Source: Candidatus Fimenecus excrementavium (GTDB lineage: Bacteria; Bacillota; Clostridia; Oscillospirales; Acutalibacteraceae). From it: a stretch of 64,000 nt of DNA. The position numbers and the translations under genes are program-made. Every line of letters begins with the position of its first letter. Position 1 is the stretch's first letter. The notes under the pieces were generated by a model, which saw nothing but the letters and a program-made list of their open reading frames with translations, made no database searches and was not told the origin of the DNA. Below are positions 44,794 through 53,653 of the stretch, in pieces. The stretch is taken from contig DVGI01000015.1 in assembly GCA_018712805.1 (NCBI GenBank), positions 21,533 through 85,532 on the forward strand, written 5' to 3'.

Positions 44794-45660
44794 TTACGCA
44801 GCAGCGTTGACAGAATCCGCAATGGACTGTGCGGGCGCCGCGTCGATGATAACGTAATTGAGGTTGCCGTTCACCATGTCCTGAACCGCCAAAGCGCCGT
44901 TCTGATAGCCGACAGGCGTTACTTTGAATGTGTTAGATTCAAAGTCGCCGGTGGACTCAGTGTAAGACTGACCGGTTGTACCGTTCTGGAAACCGATCTT
45001 CACGGAAGAATCCATACTCTGGAGCTTCGCAACAACCTGGTCTGCTGTGGTGCAATCATCAAATGTGGTGTCGTCGCCTTTGACAATCAGCTTCTGAGAA
45101 GCCTGATAATAGGAATCACTGAAAGTAACCGATTCTTTGCGTTCTTCGTTGATGGTAAGACCGGCCATAGCGATGTCGCACTTGTGGCTGCCGACGGAAA
45201 GGCAAACCGCATCAAAGTCCATGTTCTGAATCACAAGTTCTTTGCCGAGTTTCTGCGCAAGCAGATAAGCGATTTCCATATCGACGCCGAGGTACTGGTC
45301 GCCTTCGGTGTATTCAAACGGCGGGAATTCCGCGTTGGTCGCAACAACAAGCTGGTCTTTGGTTTCATCCAAAGCCGCAGAGGTTACCGGGGTCGGCGTG
45401 CCTTCCTTAAAATACTTGTTGAAAATTTCTTCCATTTTGCCGTTTTCTTTAATTTCAGCGATGAAGGCATTCACCTGTTCGAGCAGTTCCGGCTGGTTTT
45501 TGTCAACGCCGAATGCATATTCTTCTTCGGTCAGGTTGATGTTGATGACCTTAACTGCGGGTGTTTTCGCAACGTCGGTGTCGCTGCCGCAAGCGGCAAA
45601 AGCAGAGACCATCAAAACCAATGCCATAACCATTGCTAAGACTTTCATTGACTTTTTCAT
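44794..45660 (-). CDS. Amino-acid ABC transporter substrate-binding lipoprotein, apparently circularly permuted
   Basis: 288 residues. Signal peptide and lipobox FAAC at 21-24. The body (~103-288) begins with the normal mature start of a family-3 receptor (QLVVATNAEFPPFEY) and includes GLTINEERKESVTFSDSYY and GFQNGTTGQSY. It stops at DYVIID-like NYVIIDAAPAQSIADSVN, where usual members continue with a last strand and two helices. That missing C-terminal block (INLTEEEYAFGV... to IFNKYF) instead sits at residues ~36-84, before the body, joined by a Thr/Pro/Ser linker. So lobe 1 is probably completed from the front. Ligand: a polar amino acid, unspecified. Confidence 0.9.
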   Translation of the reverse strand: MKKSMKVLAMVMALVLMVSAFAACGSDTDVAKTPAVKVININLTEEEYAFGVDKNQPELLEQVNAFIAEIKENGKMEEIFNKYFKEGTPTPVTSAALDETKDQLVVATNAEFPPFEYTEGDQYLGVDMEIAYLLAQKLGKELVIQNMDFDAVCLSVGSHKCDIAMAGLTINEERKESVTFSDSYYQASQKLIVKGDDTTFDDCTTADQVVAKLQSMDSSVKIGFQNGTTGQSYTESTGDFESNTFKVTPVGYQNGALAVQDMVNGNLNYVIIDAAPAQSIADSVNAAA

Positions 45661-45692
45661 AATCAGTTCTCCTTTTCTGAAAATGTGGCTAA

Positions 45693-45721
45693 ATTATACA
45701 CCCACATGCATAAAAATGCAA
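45693..45721 (-). promoter_or_regulatory. Sigma-A promoter of the amino-acid ABC operon
   Basis: Minus-strand TTGCAT (45716-45721), 17-bp spacer, TATAAT (45693-45698), 32 bp before the receptor ATG. Confidence 0.8.
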
Positions 45722-45734
45722 GCGTTTCGCATGT

Positions 45735-46193
45735 TTATTCGCTGTTTTCTCGCTTTTTACGAAAAACCACCAACTTGCTGAATACATAATTGGATACTAT
45801 GATCACAATTTGCGCGATCGTTTTAGTGATAAACTCGCCGAGCGGCAAGGTTTTATCGAACAAAACAACCGTTCGTTCGCCGGCGGAAAGCAAATCCATG
45901 CCGATAAACATGATAATCAGTTCCAACACAAGCGAAAAAAGCCGCGCACCGACGAACAGCACAATTTCCTTGCAAATAGCCTTTGCGCCGAAAGTTTTAC
46001 TTTCAAATACCCAAATACGGTTGGTGATATATGCAAATGCAACTGCGGCAATCCAGGCGATGACTGTTGCAGGCTGATACGGGATATGAAGCGCTTTACA
46101 GCCGAAATATACGACGTAATTTACAAGCGTAGTCAAAGCTCCGAATACGACATAGAGAATCAGCTCTTTATATTTCTTAAGCAATTTTTTCAT
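45735..46193 (-). CDS. GtrA-family membrane protein
   Basis: 152 residues, four membrane helices (~12-32, ~40-60, ~75-100, ~115-140). The opening YVVFGALTTLVNYVVYF and ITNRIWVF match GtrA-like proteins, thought to flip or pass polyprenyl-linked sugars for cell-surface glycosylation. It starts 6 bp after the sugar transporter gene. The specific role is unknown. Confidence 0.85.
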   Translation of the reverse strand: MKKLLKKYKELILYVVFGALTTLVNYVVYFGCKALHIPYQPATVIAWIAAVAFAYITNRIWVFESKTFGAKAICKEIVLFVGARLFSLVLELIIMFIGMDLLSAGERTVVLFDKTLPLGEFITKTIAQIVIIVSNYVFSKLVVFRKKRENSE

Positions 46194-46199
46194 GCAAAA

Positions 46200-47678
46200 T
46201 TAAGCTTCCTTTTCTTCTTTTCCGGCCGCCTCGCGACGTTCTTTCAAATCCTTTTCCACTTGCGCTTTCTGGGCTTTTGTATAACGAATGCAAAGGAACG
46301 GAATCAAATATAAAACCGAACCCAGCGCCGGCAGGAGCATAAACAGCGGCCACTGTGCATCGTAAAACGCCTGCGACTGCCCCTCAATTCCCAGTTCAGC
46401 GTCGTAGGAAAGCCAGCCTAGGACAAGACCGCTTGTCAAAAGCTTGAGCGCGTCAGTCAGCTTATTAGTCAAGTTTTGCAGAGAATTGCTGATGCCCTCT
46501 GTGCGTTTTCCGGTTTTCCACTCTGCATAATCCACCGCGTCGCAAAGCATCGCGCGCTGCGCAATACCGATCATATTGGTGGGAATCGAAGAAACAGAAA
46601 TAATCACAATTACCGCAATCATTTGCGGCAGCGTTTTAAAGCCGACGAAAAAGGCTAACACGCGACAGGCAATATTCATCAGTTGTGCAACAACAATAAT
46701 ATTCCGCATACCGCCAATTTTATCGGCAAGTTTCACAGAAAAGAACATGCTGACAGCCGAAAGTACACTTACTAAAATCCCGTAATAAAACTGTACGGTT
46801 TCGCCGTTAAACACCTTTCCGCCGATTTCCACAGAAACACAATATTTAAAGAAATAAATCCACGGAATTGCACCGTTCAGGAAATTAAGCACCTGCGCAA
46901 GCAAAAGTAAAAGCAGCATTTTGTTGTGGCGCAGTTCGGTAAGCTGTTTTAAAAACGGCTCTTGCGGCGGGGCAACAAAAGTCACTCGTTCTTTCGTCTT
47001 ATAGGCTAAAATAGATAATAACTCGCCACCGAATCCGAAGAAAATACCAAAAATTAAAAACAGCGTTTTTTCACTGATACCAATCGATTCACGCGCCCCC
47101 ATAATCAGCGGCACAAGACTGATAAGCCCGGAGGCCGCACCGACACCGATATTCAGCCACTGGGAAACGCGTGAACGCTCGTGCGGGTGCGGCGAAATTA
47201 ACGACATCATACCCCAAAGTGCGACATCTTGGAAAGAGTAAGTAAAATCCCAAGCGATATAGACGCAAAGCAAAATAAGAATCGCGGCCGTCTCAGAAAC
47301 ACTGAAATCCACAAACATCAACGCGGTTAAAATACCGATGAAAATCGGCAGTTTCCCGAGATACGGATGCAGTTTTCTTCCCGGTTGACATTTTCGCCGA
47401 TCAATCAAAGTCCCGACAACCGGATCGTTGACGGCGTCCCAAATTCTTGTAAAACCAGTTAAAAAGCCAACTTTTTGCGCGCCTATGTGCAAAACATCCG
47501 TGCAAAAATAAAAGAGCCACTGTGAAACAATAGCATAAGCCATATTTTGCCCGGTTAATGAGGCGGCATAGGCAAATAATTCCCGATTCGGAACGTAACC
47601 CTCTTCGGCATATTTGCTGAACAACCACCAACGGCGGGGCTTTTTCACGGTTTTCGGTTCGGACGGTTTGGTAGGCAT
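46200..47678 (-). CDS. GPH-family sugar/cation symporter (MFS type)
   Basis: 492 residues, about twelve membrane helices. The loop FTRIWDAVNDPVVGTLIDRR is the GPH (glycoside-pentoside-hexuronide) signature that includes the cation-site Asp, and CDAVDYAEWKTGKRTEGI is the second-half counterpart. An N-terminal basic Lys/Pro-rich leader of ~20 residues precedes helix 1. GGGGGAG before the ATG. Sugar unknown. Confidence 0.88.
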   Translation of the reverse strand: MPTKPSEPKTVKKPRRWWLFSKYAEEGYVPNRELFAYAASLTGQNMAYAIVSQWLFYFCTDVLHIGAQKVGFLTGFTRIWDAVNDPVVGTLIDRRKCQPGRKLHPYLGKLPIFIGILTALMFVDFSVSETAAILILLCVYIAWDFTYSFQDVALWGMMSLISPHPHERSRVSQWLNIGVGAASGLISLVPLIMGARESIGISEKTLFLIFGIFFGFGGELLSILAYKTKERVTFVAPPQEPFLKQLTELRHNKMLLLLLLAQVLNFLNGAIPWIYFFKYCVSVEIGGKVFNGETVQFYYGILVSVLSAVSMFFSVKLADKIGGMRNIIVVAQLMNIACRVLAFFVGFKTLPQMIAVIVIISVSSIPTNMIGIAQRAMLCDAVDYAEWKTGKRTEGISNSLQNLTNKLTDALKLLTSGLVLGWLSYDAELGIEGQSQAFYDAQWPLFMLLPALGSVLYLIPFLCIRYTKAQKAQVEKDLKERREAAGKEEKEA

Positions 47679-47710
47679 ACGGCTCCCCCTTTACTGTCTG
47701 TCAAAGGCTG

Positions 47711-48208
47711 TTAAATAAAACGAATTTGATTTTCTTTTTCCAAAAGGCAAACCGCGTGCGCGGCTATCCCCTCTTTGCTTCCTGTAAAGCCAAGCCCCTC
47801 TTCGGTCGTCGCTTTTACACTGACACAGTCGAAAGGCATTTTGCAAGCATTTGCAATATTCTTTTGCATTTCCTGAATATACGGTGCCAGCTTCGGCGCT
47901 TGTGCAAGAACAGTCGCATCGATATTGCCGACTTTATAGCCCTGCTTTTTAAGCAAAGACACAACGCGCGTGAGAAGCAGTAAGCTGTCTGCGTTTTCAT
48001 AGGCAGGGTCTGAGTCCGGAAAATGCTTTCCGATGTCGCCTAGCGCCGCCGCGCCTAAAAGCGCGTCGCTTATTGCGTGCAGCAGAACGTCTGCGTCGGA
48101 ATGCCCTAATAAACCGATGTCATCGTTCGGGATTTCTACGCCGCCTAAAATAAGCTTACGGCCTTTTACCAATTTGTGCACATCATACCCGTGACCGATT
48201 CGCATCAT
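47711..48208 (-). CDS. ispF: 2-C-methyl-D-erythritol 2,4-cyclodiphosphate synthase
   Basis: 165 residues. MEP isoprenoid pathway enzyme. GHGYDVHKL supplies the Asp/His zinc ligands, [18 protein letters not shown] the next, and [12 protein letters not shown] the C-terminal site. Two ATGs in tandem overlap the stop of ispD, so it is translationally coupled. The pair ispD-ispF encodes two steps of one pathway. Confidence 0.96.
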   Translation of the reverse strand: MMRIGHGYDVHKLVKGRKLILGGVEIPNDDIGLLGHSDADVLLHAISDALLGAAALGDIGKHFPDSDPAYENADSLLLLTRVVSLLKKQGYKVGNIDATVLAQAPKLAPYIQEMQKNIANACKMPFDCVSVKATTEEGLGFTGSKEGIAAHAVCLLEKENQIRFI

Positions 48209-48942
48209 TGTTTCGCCCTCCCTTTTAACACCGCTTCTGCGAAAGGAATATCCTCCGGCGTTGTGATTTTCAAATTTTCATAGCTGCCTTCGACCATATA
48301 AACCGGTGCGCCGGCGGCTTCAATCAGTTTGCAATCGTCGGTAAATTGGCTGCTGTTTTCGACACTGTCCACAGCGCTCAAGTAAAGCCTGCGTTCAAAC
48401 ACCTGCGGCGTGTGTACTGCCCAAAGGGTGCTTCTGTCCGGCGTGTCCGTGATACGATTTTCACTGTCCACGACCTTAATTGTATCTTTAACCCGAACAC
48501 CGGTTGCCGCCGCGCGGCAAGCAAAAGCCTTTTTCACCGTGTTTTCGATGATTTCCTGCGTCACAAGCGGGCGTGCGCCGTCGTGAATGGCAAAATACTC
48601 GGCAAACGGCGAACTGCTGCGAATAGCGGCGTACACGCTTTTTTGCCGTGTTTCCCCGCCGGGGACAACCGCCGCAACTTTCTCCACGCGGTATTGCTTC
48701 AAATAATCATAGATGTGTTCTATGTCCTGTTCGCGCGCCGCAACGACAATTTCCTGAATCAATGGTGAGCGGGAAAACGCTAAAAGTGTCCGAATAAGCA
48801 CAGGGACGCCGTCAATCAGCAGAAACTGCTTATTGACGCCGCCCATTCGTGTTGAATTTCCGGCCGCCACAATCACCGCAGTAACAAACGGCGTTGCAGA
48901 TGACGGAAATGGATTATGAAATTGTTGATTGTAATCACACAT
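48205..48942 (-). CDS. ispD: 2-C-methyl-D-erythritol 4-phosphate cytidylyltransferase
   Basis: 245 residues. Makes CDP-methylerythritol in the MEP pathway. The CTP loop is [19 protein letters not shown], followed by HDGARPL and VKDTIKVV. About 18 residues precede the usual start; GGGGTG 6 nt before this ATG supports it. Overlaps ispF. Confidence 0.95.
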   Translation of the reverse strand: MCDYNQQFHNPFPSSATPFVTAVIVAAGNSTRMGGVNKQFLLIDGVPVLIRTLLAFSRSPLIQEIVVAAREQDIEHIYDYLKQYRVEKVAAVVPGGETRQKSVYAAIRSSSPFAEYFAIHDGARPLVTQEIIENTVKKAFACRAAATGVRVKDTIKVVDSENRITDTPDRSTLWAVHTPQVFERRLYLSAVDSVENSSQFTDDCKLIEAAGAPVYMVEGSYENLKITTPEDIPFAEAVLKGRAKQ

Positions 48943-48995
48943 ATTGTCACCCCTGCGCCGAGATTTTGGGTTCCGGGGAATATTCAGATATGTGT

Positions 48996-49024
48996 ATTAT
49001 ATACCTATTACAGCAATTTTTCAA
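48996..49024 (-). promoter_or_regulatory. Sigma-A promoter of ispD-ispF, partly inside the upstream gene
   Basis: Minus-strand TTGAAA (49019-49024), 17-bp spacer, TATAAT (48996-49001). The -35 box lies in the last codons of the aminotransferase gene. Confidence 0.72.
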
Positions 49025-50276
49025 GAGTGGCAAGCTTTACGCAAAGGCAAAGCACTTCCGCCGCTTTTTGAAGTTCTTCGACCGAGGGGTAAGTCGGCGC
49101 AATACGGATATTGCGGTCCGCCGGGTCTTTGCCGTAAGGATAAGTCGCGCCGACGCTCGTCAGCGTAACGCCGAGCTCTTTGCAGAGTTCACCGACGCGC
49201 TTTGCGCTGCAGCCGGTCGTGTTCAGGCTGATGAAATAGCCGCCGTTCGGGCGCGTCCACTGTGCAAGCCCGTCTTCTTTCAGTTCGCGGTCCAAAGCGT
49301 CCAAAACAATCTGGAATTTCGGCGCGATAATCGCCGCGTGCTTTTTCATGTGCGCGCGAATGCCGTCCAAATTCTTGAAATATTTAACATGACGAAGCTG
49401 GTTGAGTTTGTCGTAGCTGATGGTCTGCATTGCAAGGCGCTTCATAATTTCGCGCATGTTGTTGTCGGAAGCCGCAAGAACGGAAACGCCTGCGCCCGGG
49501 AAGCTGATTTTGGAAGTGGAAGTGAATTCCACAAAATTGTCCTCGGTGCCGTATTCCTTGCAGACGTCAAAAATGTTCAAAAGCTGATCCGGCGTGTCGT
49601 TGAGGTCATGCACAACATAGGCATTATCCCAAATCACGCGGAAATCTTTTGCTGCCGGCTGCAAAGCCGCCAGTGCGCGAACGGTATCATCGGAATATGT
49701 GATGCCGTCGGGATTCGAATATTTCGGCACGCAGAACATGCCTTTGACTTTCGGGTCTTTGACAAGTTCGCGGATTTTTTCAACGTCCGGGCCGTTCTCC
49801 GTCATTTCCACGTTAATCATTTCAATGCCGAAATGCTCACAAATCGTAAAGTGACGGTCATAGCCGGGCACGTTGCAAATAAATTTCACACCGTCCTGCA
49901 GCATCCAAGGCGTATTGCCGGCAACGCCTTTGGTCATGCACTGTGCAATATAGTCAAACATGAGGTTTAAGCTTGAGTTACCGCCGACCACGATATTTTC
50001 CGCCGGTACGCCGAGCACTTCCGAAAACAGCGCCTTGCACTCCGGAAGGCCGCCGAGTTCGCCGTAGTTGCGGCAGTCAAACCCGTTGGAAGCAATGCAG
50101 TCGTCCGGGGTTTTGATTTCGGTCAACATATCCATAGACAACGCAAGCTGGTCCGCACCCGGTTTGCCGCGGGACATATCCAGTTTCAGGTTCATTTCCT
50201 TGAGTTCGGCAAAGGTTTTGTCAAGCTCTTGTTTCTTTGCAAGCAAATCTGCTTTTGACATTTGCGAATACTGCAT
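49008..50276 (-). CDS. Aspartate aminotransferase, class Ic-type
   Basis: 422 residues. Fold-I PLP enzyme resembling the aspartate aminotransferases of the Corynebacterium AspT type (family PF12897) rather than AspC. RGKPGADQL, GYDRHFTICEHFGIEMINVEM, VWDNAYVVHDL (Asp/Tyr for PLP) and STSKISFPGAGVSV with the Schiff-base Lys are visible. The start is the ATG at 50276, 8 nt after GGAGG; an in-frame TTG 15 nt upstream overlaps that site. Confidence 0.88.
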   Translation of the reverse strand: MQYSQMSKADLLAKKQELDKTFAELKEMNLKLDMSRGKPGADQLALSMDMLTEIKTPDDCIASNGFDCRNYGELGGLPECKALFSEVLGVPAENIVVGGNSSLNLMFDYIAQCMTKGVAGNTPWMLQDGVKFICNVPGYDRHFTICEHFGIEMINVEMTENGPDVEKIRELVKDPKVKGMFCVPKYSNPDGITYSDDTVRALAALQPAAKDFRVIWDNAYVVHDLNDTPDQLLNIFDVCKEYGTEDNFVEFTSTSKISFPGAGVSVLAASDNNMREIMKRLAMQTISYDKLNQLRHVKYFKNLDGIRAHMKKHAAIIAPKFQIVLDALDRELKEDGLAQWTRPNGGYFISLNTTGCSAKRVGELCKELGVTLTSVGATYPYGKDPADRNIRIAPTYPSVEELQKAAEVLCLCVKLATLEKLL

Positions 50277-50319
50277 TTTCAAGGCCTCCAAGTTTCATGA
50301 TATTGTTGAATGCTCATAA

Positions 50320-50348
50320 ATTTTATTACATTTTATTCCTTTTTGCAA
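50320..50348 (-). promoter_or_regulatory. Sigma-A promoter of the aminotransferase gene
   Basis: Minus-strand TTGCAA (50343-50348), 17-bp spacer, TAAAAT (50320-50325), about 44 bp before the ATG. Confidence 0.72.
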
Positions 50349-50375
50349 TATTTGTTTTGAAATCTTGCAAAAATT

Positions 50376-50418
50376 CCATAAAAAAGACAAGGCAAACCGT
50401 TTTTGCCCTGTCTTTTCG
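50376..50418 (-). terminator. Terminator of the sulfatase gene
   Basis: Minus-strand AAAAGACAGGGCAAA/TTTGCCTTGTCTTTT stem (one mismatch) with a short loop, then TTT. Confidence 0.82.
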
Positions 50419-50446
50419 TATAAATCGTATAAAGAAAATATCAAAA

Positions 50447-51769
50447 TCACTTTTTGCGAACGATTACAGCCGGCAAAATCTTCGGCGTTTTCTGTTCGAC
50501 TTTATAGATCTCCCGCAAAAGCTTCTGCCGCAAATCCCGGCGAACGGCTTTATAGACTTTGTCGCGAATTAAATTTCGCTTTTGCGCGGGGTCTTTTTCG
50601 TTATCATAAAGATAATCTTCAAAATACACATTGGCATAGGATTTTACAAAGCCTGTCAATGCGGCGGAGCGCACAGAGTAAGTGTATTTTTTTGTACGAA
50701 TCGCACGCCCGCACTGGCTTTCGCTGATTTGCAGAAAAACGCAATCGCGTTCCTCTCCGGTTTTCAGTTCCTGCACCAAAGATTTGCCCATATAGTTTTT
50801 GGGTACAGGAATTCCGGCAAGGTCCAAAAGCGTCGGCGGCAAATCGATAAGGCTCACGAGCCGCGACTGCACCCCACCGCCGCGAAACGGTCCGCCCAAA
50901 ATCACCAACGGCGTATGAATGGCGCTGTCATGGCAGGAGCGCTTATATTCCACATTACGTGTTTTGAAATGGCAGCCGTGGTCGCTCGTGTAAACAATAA
51001 CGGTATTTTCAAATAACCCTTTTTCTTTTAATTTGATTACAATTCGTTTCAAATTGTCGTCCAGGCTGCGAATGCAGGCAAGGTAATCGGGGTACATTTT
51101 TTCGTAATCCCCGCGAAGAAAAGACAAATCTTCCGGAATCGGTGTATTCTGAAACTCCGGCACAAGTTCTTTCGGACCTTCAAACCGACCGTGGTCATTT
51201 TGGTGGTGGGGCTCAATGTGCGAAAGAAAAAGAAAAAACGGTTTTTCCGACGTCTTTTGGTCGAGATACTGGAGCGCAAAATCCGTAATACAATCTGCAC
51301 GGTAGCCCTTAAAATCGATTTGGTTGCCGTCCCCGTCAAAAACATAACCGTCGTAGCCGTGGGACGTAAATTCCAACACATCAGAAGCGCGCCACCAGTC
51401 GCGATAGCCGCCCTGTCGTTCTTTCGGAACGGCGGTTTTTTCACAATGCACGCCGACACCGGGCACCGGATCGGATGCGAGGTGCCATTTGCCGACATAG
51501 GCAGTTTCATACCCCGCGTCATTAAAATAATCGGCAAGTGTTTTTATATTCTGCGGCAAAGCAACACCGTTTTTAAAGCAGCCGCACTGTGTTGCATAAA
51601 CCCCGGATTGCAGGCAAGCGCGCGCAGGTCCGCAGACCGGCTGACAGGTAAAGGAATTTTCAAACCGTGTTCCCTCTTTGGCGAGGTCACAAAGCGTCGG
51701 CATAATATCCTCGGTTACCGTGTCGCTTCGCTGTTGGTCGCTGAAATAAAAAATAATATTCGGCTGCAC
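50447..51769 (-). CDS. Cys-type sulfatase (arylsulfatase family)
   Basis: 440 residues, no signal peptide. The maturation motif CGPAR (Cys-x-Pro-x-Arg) near residue 46 is the site of formylglycine formation; GYETAYVGKWHL is the second sulfatase signature, and NIIFYFSDQQRSD and YTSDHG give the metal Asp residues. In anaerobes the Cys is oxidised by the radical-SAM enzyme anSME, which is not in this window. The start is a GTG with AAGGA 8 nt upstream. Substrate likely a sulfated sugar or host glycan (inference). Confidence 0.9.
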   Translation of the reverse strand: MQPNIIFYFSDQQRSDTVTEDIMPTLCDLAKEGTRFENSFTCQPVCGPARACLQSGVYATQCGCFKNGVALPQNIKTLADYFNDAGYETAYVGKWHLASDPVPGVGVHCEKTAVPKERQGGYRDWWRASDVLEFTSHGYDGYVFDGDGNQIDFKGYRADCITDFALQYLDQKTSEKPFFLFLSHIEPHHQNDHGRFEGPKELVPEFQNTPIPEDLSFLRGDYEKMYPDYLACIRSLDDNLKRIVIKLKEKGLFENTVIVYTSDHGCHFKTRNVEYKRSCHDSAIHTPLVILGGPFRGGGVQSRLVSLIDLPPTLLDLAGIPVPKNYMGKSLVQELKTGEERDCVFLQISESQCGRAIRTKKYTYSVRSAALTGFVKSYANVYFEDYLYDNEKDPAQKRNLIRDKVYKAVRRDLRQKLLREIYKVEQKTPKILPAVIVRKK

Positions 51770-51803
51770 GACGTCCGTCCTTTCTGTTCAATCGAATAAG
51801 AAA

Positions 51804-51832
51804 AGTATAGCATTTCTTAAAGCCGTAGTCAA
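51804..51832 (-). promoter_or_regulatory. Sigma-A promoter of the sulfatase gene
   Basis: Minus-strand TTGACT (51827-51832), 17-bp spacer, TATACT (51804-51809), about 34 bp before the GTG. Confidence 0.78.
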
Positions 51833-51927
51833 CCCTCGAAACAGCAACAAAATCCTTGTTTTCGGTTGAATTCGGCGGGGTTTTCTGTTAATATAATTTT
51901 GAAAATTTTTCAATCGAGGTCTTTGTT

Positions 51928-52887
51928 ATGATTTTAAAATTGAAACCTGCATTAAAAGATTACATTTGGGGCGGACAAAAGCTGAAAACCGATTTCGGCT
52001 TTCAAAGCGACATGGACATTGTCGCCGAAGGTTGGATGCTTTCCTGTCACAAAGACGGTGAGAACATTGTGGAAAACGGCGATTTTGCCGGTAAGACGCT
52101 TTCCGAAACGATTGACAAACTCGGAAAAGAGACGCTCGGCAAACACGCACAGAGATTTGACCGTTTCCCGATTCTCATTAAGTTAATCGACGCAAAAAAC
52201 GACCTGTCCGTTCAGGTGCACCCGGACAACGAATATGCACAGCGTGTTGAAAACGAATACGGCAAAACAGAATGTTGGTATATTCTTGACTGCGACCCCG
52301 GTGCGGAATTGATTTACGGTTTCAAAAAGGAAATCTCCAACGAGGAATTCCGCCGCCGTGTGGAGGACAACACCTTTTTGGACGTCGTCAACAAAGTAAA
52401 AGTGCATAAAGGGGACTTATTCTTTATTGAATCCGGCACGCTGCACGCCATAGGGAAAGGCATTCTCTTAGCGGAAATCCAGCAAAACTCCAACGTCACC
52501 TATCGTGTATATGATTACGGCAGGCTCGGCGCCGACGGTAAGCCGCGCCAGCTGCACACGGAAAAAGCGATTGCGGTCACCCATTGCGTGCCGCCGACGC
52601 GTGACACAAAACCAGAAGGAGAAATGGAAAAGCATGACGGTTATACAAAACAGCTGCTCACTTCCTGCGATTTGTTTACCGTTTGGAATATCGACGTTAA
52701 ATACAACTACGAAGCCGTAGCAGACGAAAATTCGTTTGTGTCGTTGGTTGTGGCTGACGGCAGCGGCAAAATCGCTTGTGGGGAAGACACAATGCCGGCC
52801 AAGAAAGGTGACAGCTTCTTTATTCCGGCAAATGCCGGAAAATTTAGCCTTGACGGCAACTTACAGGTGATTGAAACGAGGGTATAA
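51928..52887 (+). CDS. manA: Mannose-6-phosphate isomerase, class I
   Basis: 319 residues, the short Firmicutes form. Zinc enzyme interconverting mannose-6-P and fructose-6-P. DYIWGG, SVQVHPDNEYA (Gln/His ligands), KTECWYIL (Glu) and GTLHAIGKGIL (His) are present. GAGG 8 nt before the ATG. A TATAAT box occurs at about 51892-51897 but no -35 at proper distance was found. The following genes are close enough for co-transcription. Confidence 0.94.
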   Translation: MILKLKPALKDYIWGGQKLKTDFGFQSDMDIVAEGWMLSCHKDGENIVENGDFAGKTLSETIDKLGKETLGKHAQRFDRFPILIKLIDAKNDLSVQVHPDNEYAQRVENEYGKTECWYILDCDPGAELIYGFKKEISNEEFRRRVEDNTFLDVVNKVKVHKGDLFFIESGTLHAIGKGILLAEIQQNSNVTYRVYDYGRLGADGKPRQLHTEKAIAVTHCVPPTRDTKPEGEMEKHDGYTKQLLTSCDLFTVWNIDVKYNYEAVADENSFVSLVVADGSGKIACGEDTMPAKKGDSFFIPANAGKFSLDGNLQVIETRV

Positions 52888-52889
52888 CC

Positions 52890-53651
52890 ATGAAGTGTAA
52901 ACCCGGCCTGATTCATAAACGGAACAGCAAGCCTAAAGCCGATGATAAGACCGATAAGCAAGCAAAAAAGCGAAAGTTCAGTCTAAGAAAGCTTTTGCTT
53001 ATTTTCGGCGTGCTGTGTCTTGCGGTTGCTGTCCTATTTGTGGCTATCAACGCACACGTAATTCGCATTTCTGCGCCCCGTCTGATTTCCGCAGACGCGG
53101 CAACTAATTTGGAAAATGTAGATTGCATTTTGGTGCTCGGCAGTTCCGTGCAGCCGAACGGCACCTTAAATCGTGTTGTGCGGGAAAGAGTAGATACTGC
53201 ACTCACCCTTTATGAGAGCGGCGTTTCACAGCGCTTGTTGATGAGCGGCGACCACGGCAAAGTGAATTACGACGAAGTCAACGCCATGAAACAATATTGC
53301 GTTGACAAAGGTGTGAATCCGGACGTTATTTTCTTAGACCACGCCGGATTTAACACCTATGTTTCCATTTACCGCGCCAAGGCGATTTTCGGCATTCAAA
53401 AAATGATTATTGTTTCACAGGAATATCATTTATACCGTGCAGTTTATATTGCGAATGAGCTCGGCATAGACGCTTACGGCGTTCCCGCCGAGCAAGAAGC
53501 AACTACAGCGCTGATTACAAATTTACGCGAATCTGTTGCGCGCGTCAAAGATTATTTTTCCTGCGCGTTTCATATAGAGCCTACGGTGCTCGGCGAGCCG
53601 ATTCCGATAAGCGGGTCGGCGAAACTTTCAGATGACAAGGAGTATGTTTAA
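52890..53651 (+). CDS. SanA/YdcF-like (DUF218) membrane protein
   Basis: 253 residues. A basic N-terminus, one membrane helix (~34-55), then the DUF218 fold outside: VDCILVLGSSVQPNGTLNRVV, the LLMSGDH strand and IVSQEYHLYRAVYIANELG. SanA-type relatives affect envelope permeability and vancomycin sensitivity. Two bases after manA; GAGGG before the ATG. Molecular activity unknown. Confidence 0.85.
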   Translation: MKCKPGLIHKRNSKPKADDKTDKQAKKRKFSLRKLLLIFGVLCLAVAVLFVAINAHVIRISAPRLISADAATNLENVDCILVLGSSVQPNGTLNRVVRERVDTALTLYESGVSQRLLMSGDHGKVNYDEVNAMKQYCVDKGVNPDVIFLDHAGFNTYVSIYRAKAIFGIQKMIIVSQEYHLYRAVYIANELGIDAYGVPAEQEATTALITNLRESVARVKDYFSCAFHIEPTVLGEPIPISGSAKLSDDKEYV

Positions 53652-53653
53652 AC

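Noticed and set aside
48894..49970. 358-codon open frame on the plus strand
   Set aside because: Antisense to the aminotransferase and ispD start; Arg/His/Phe-rich with no family features.
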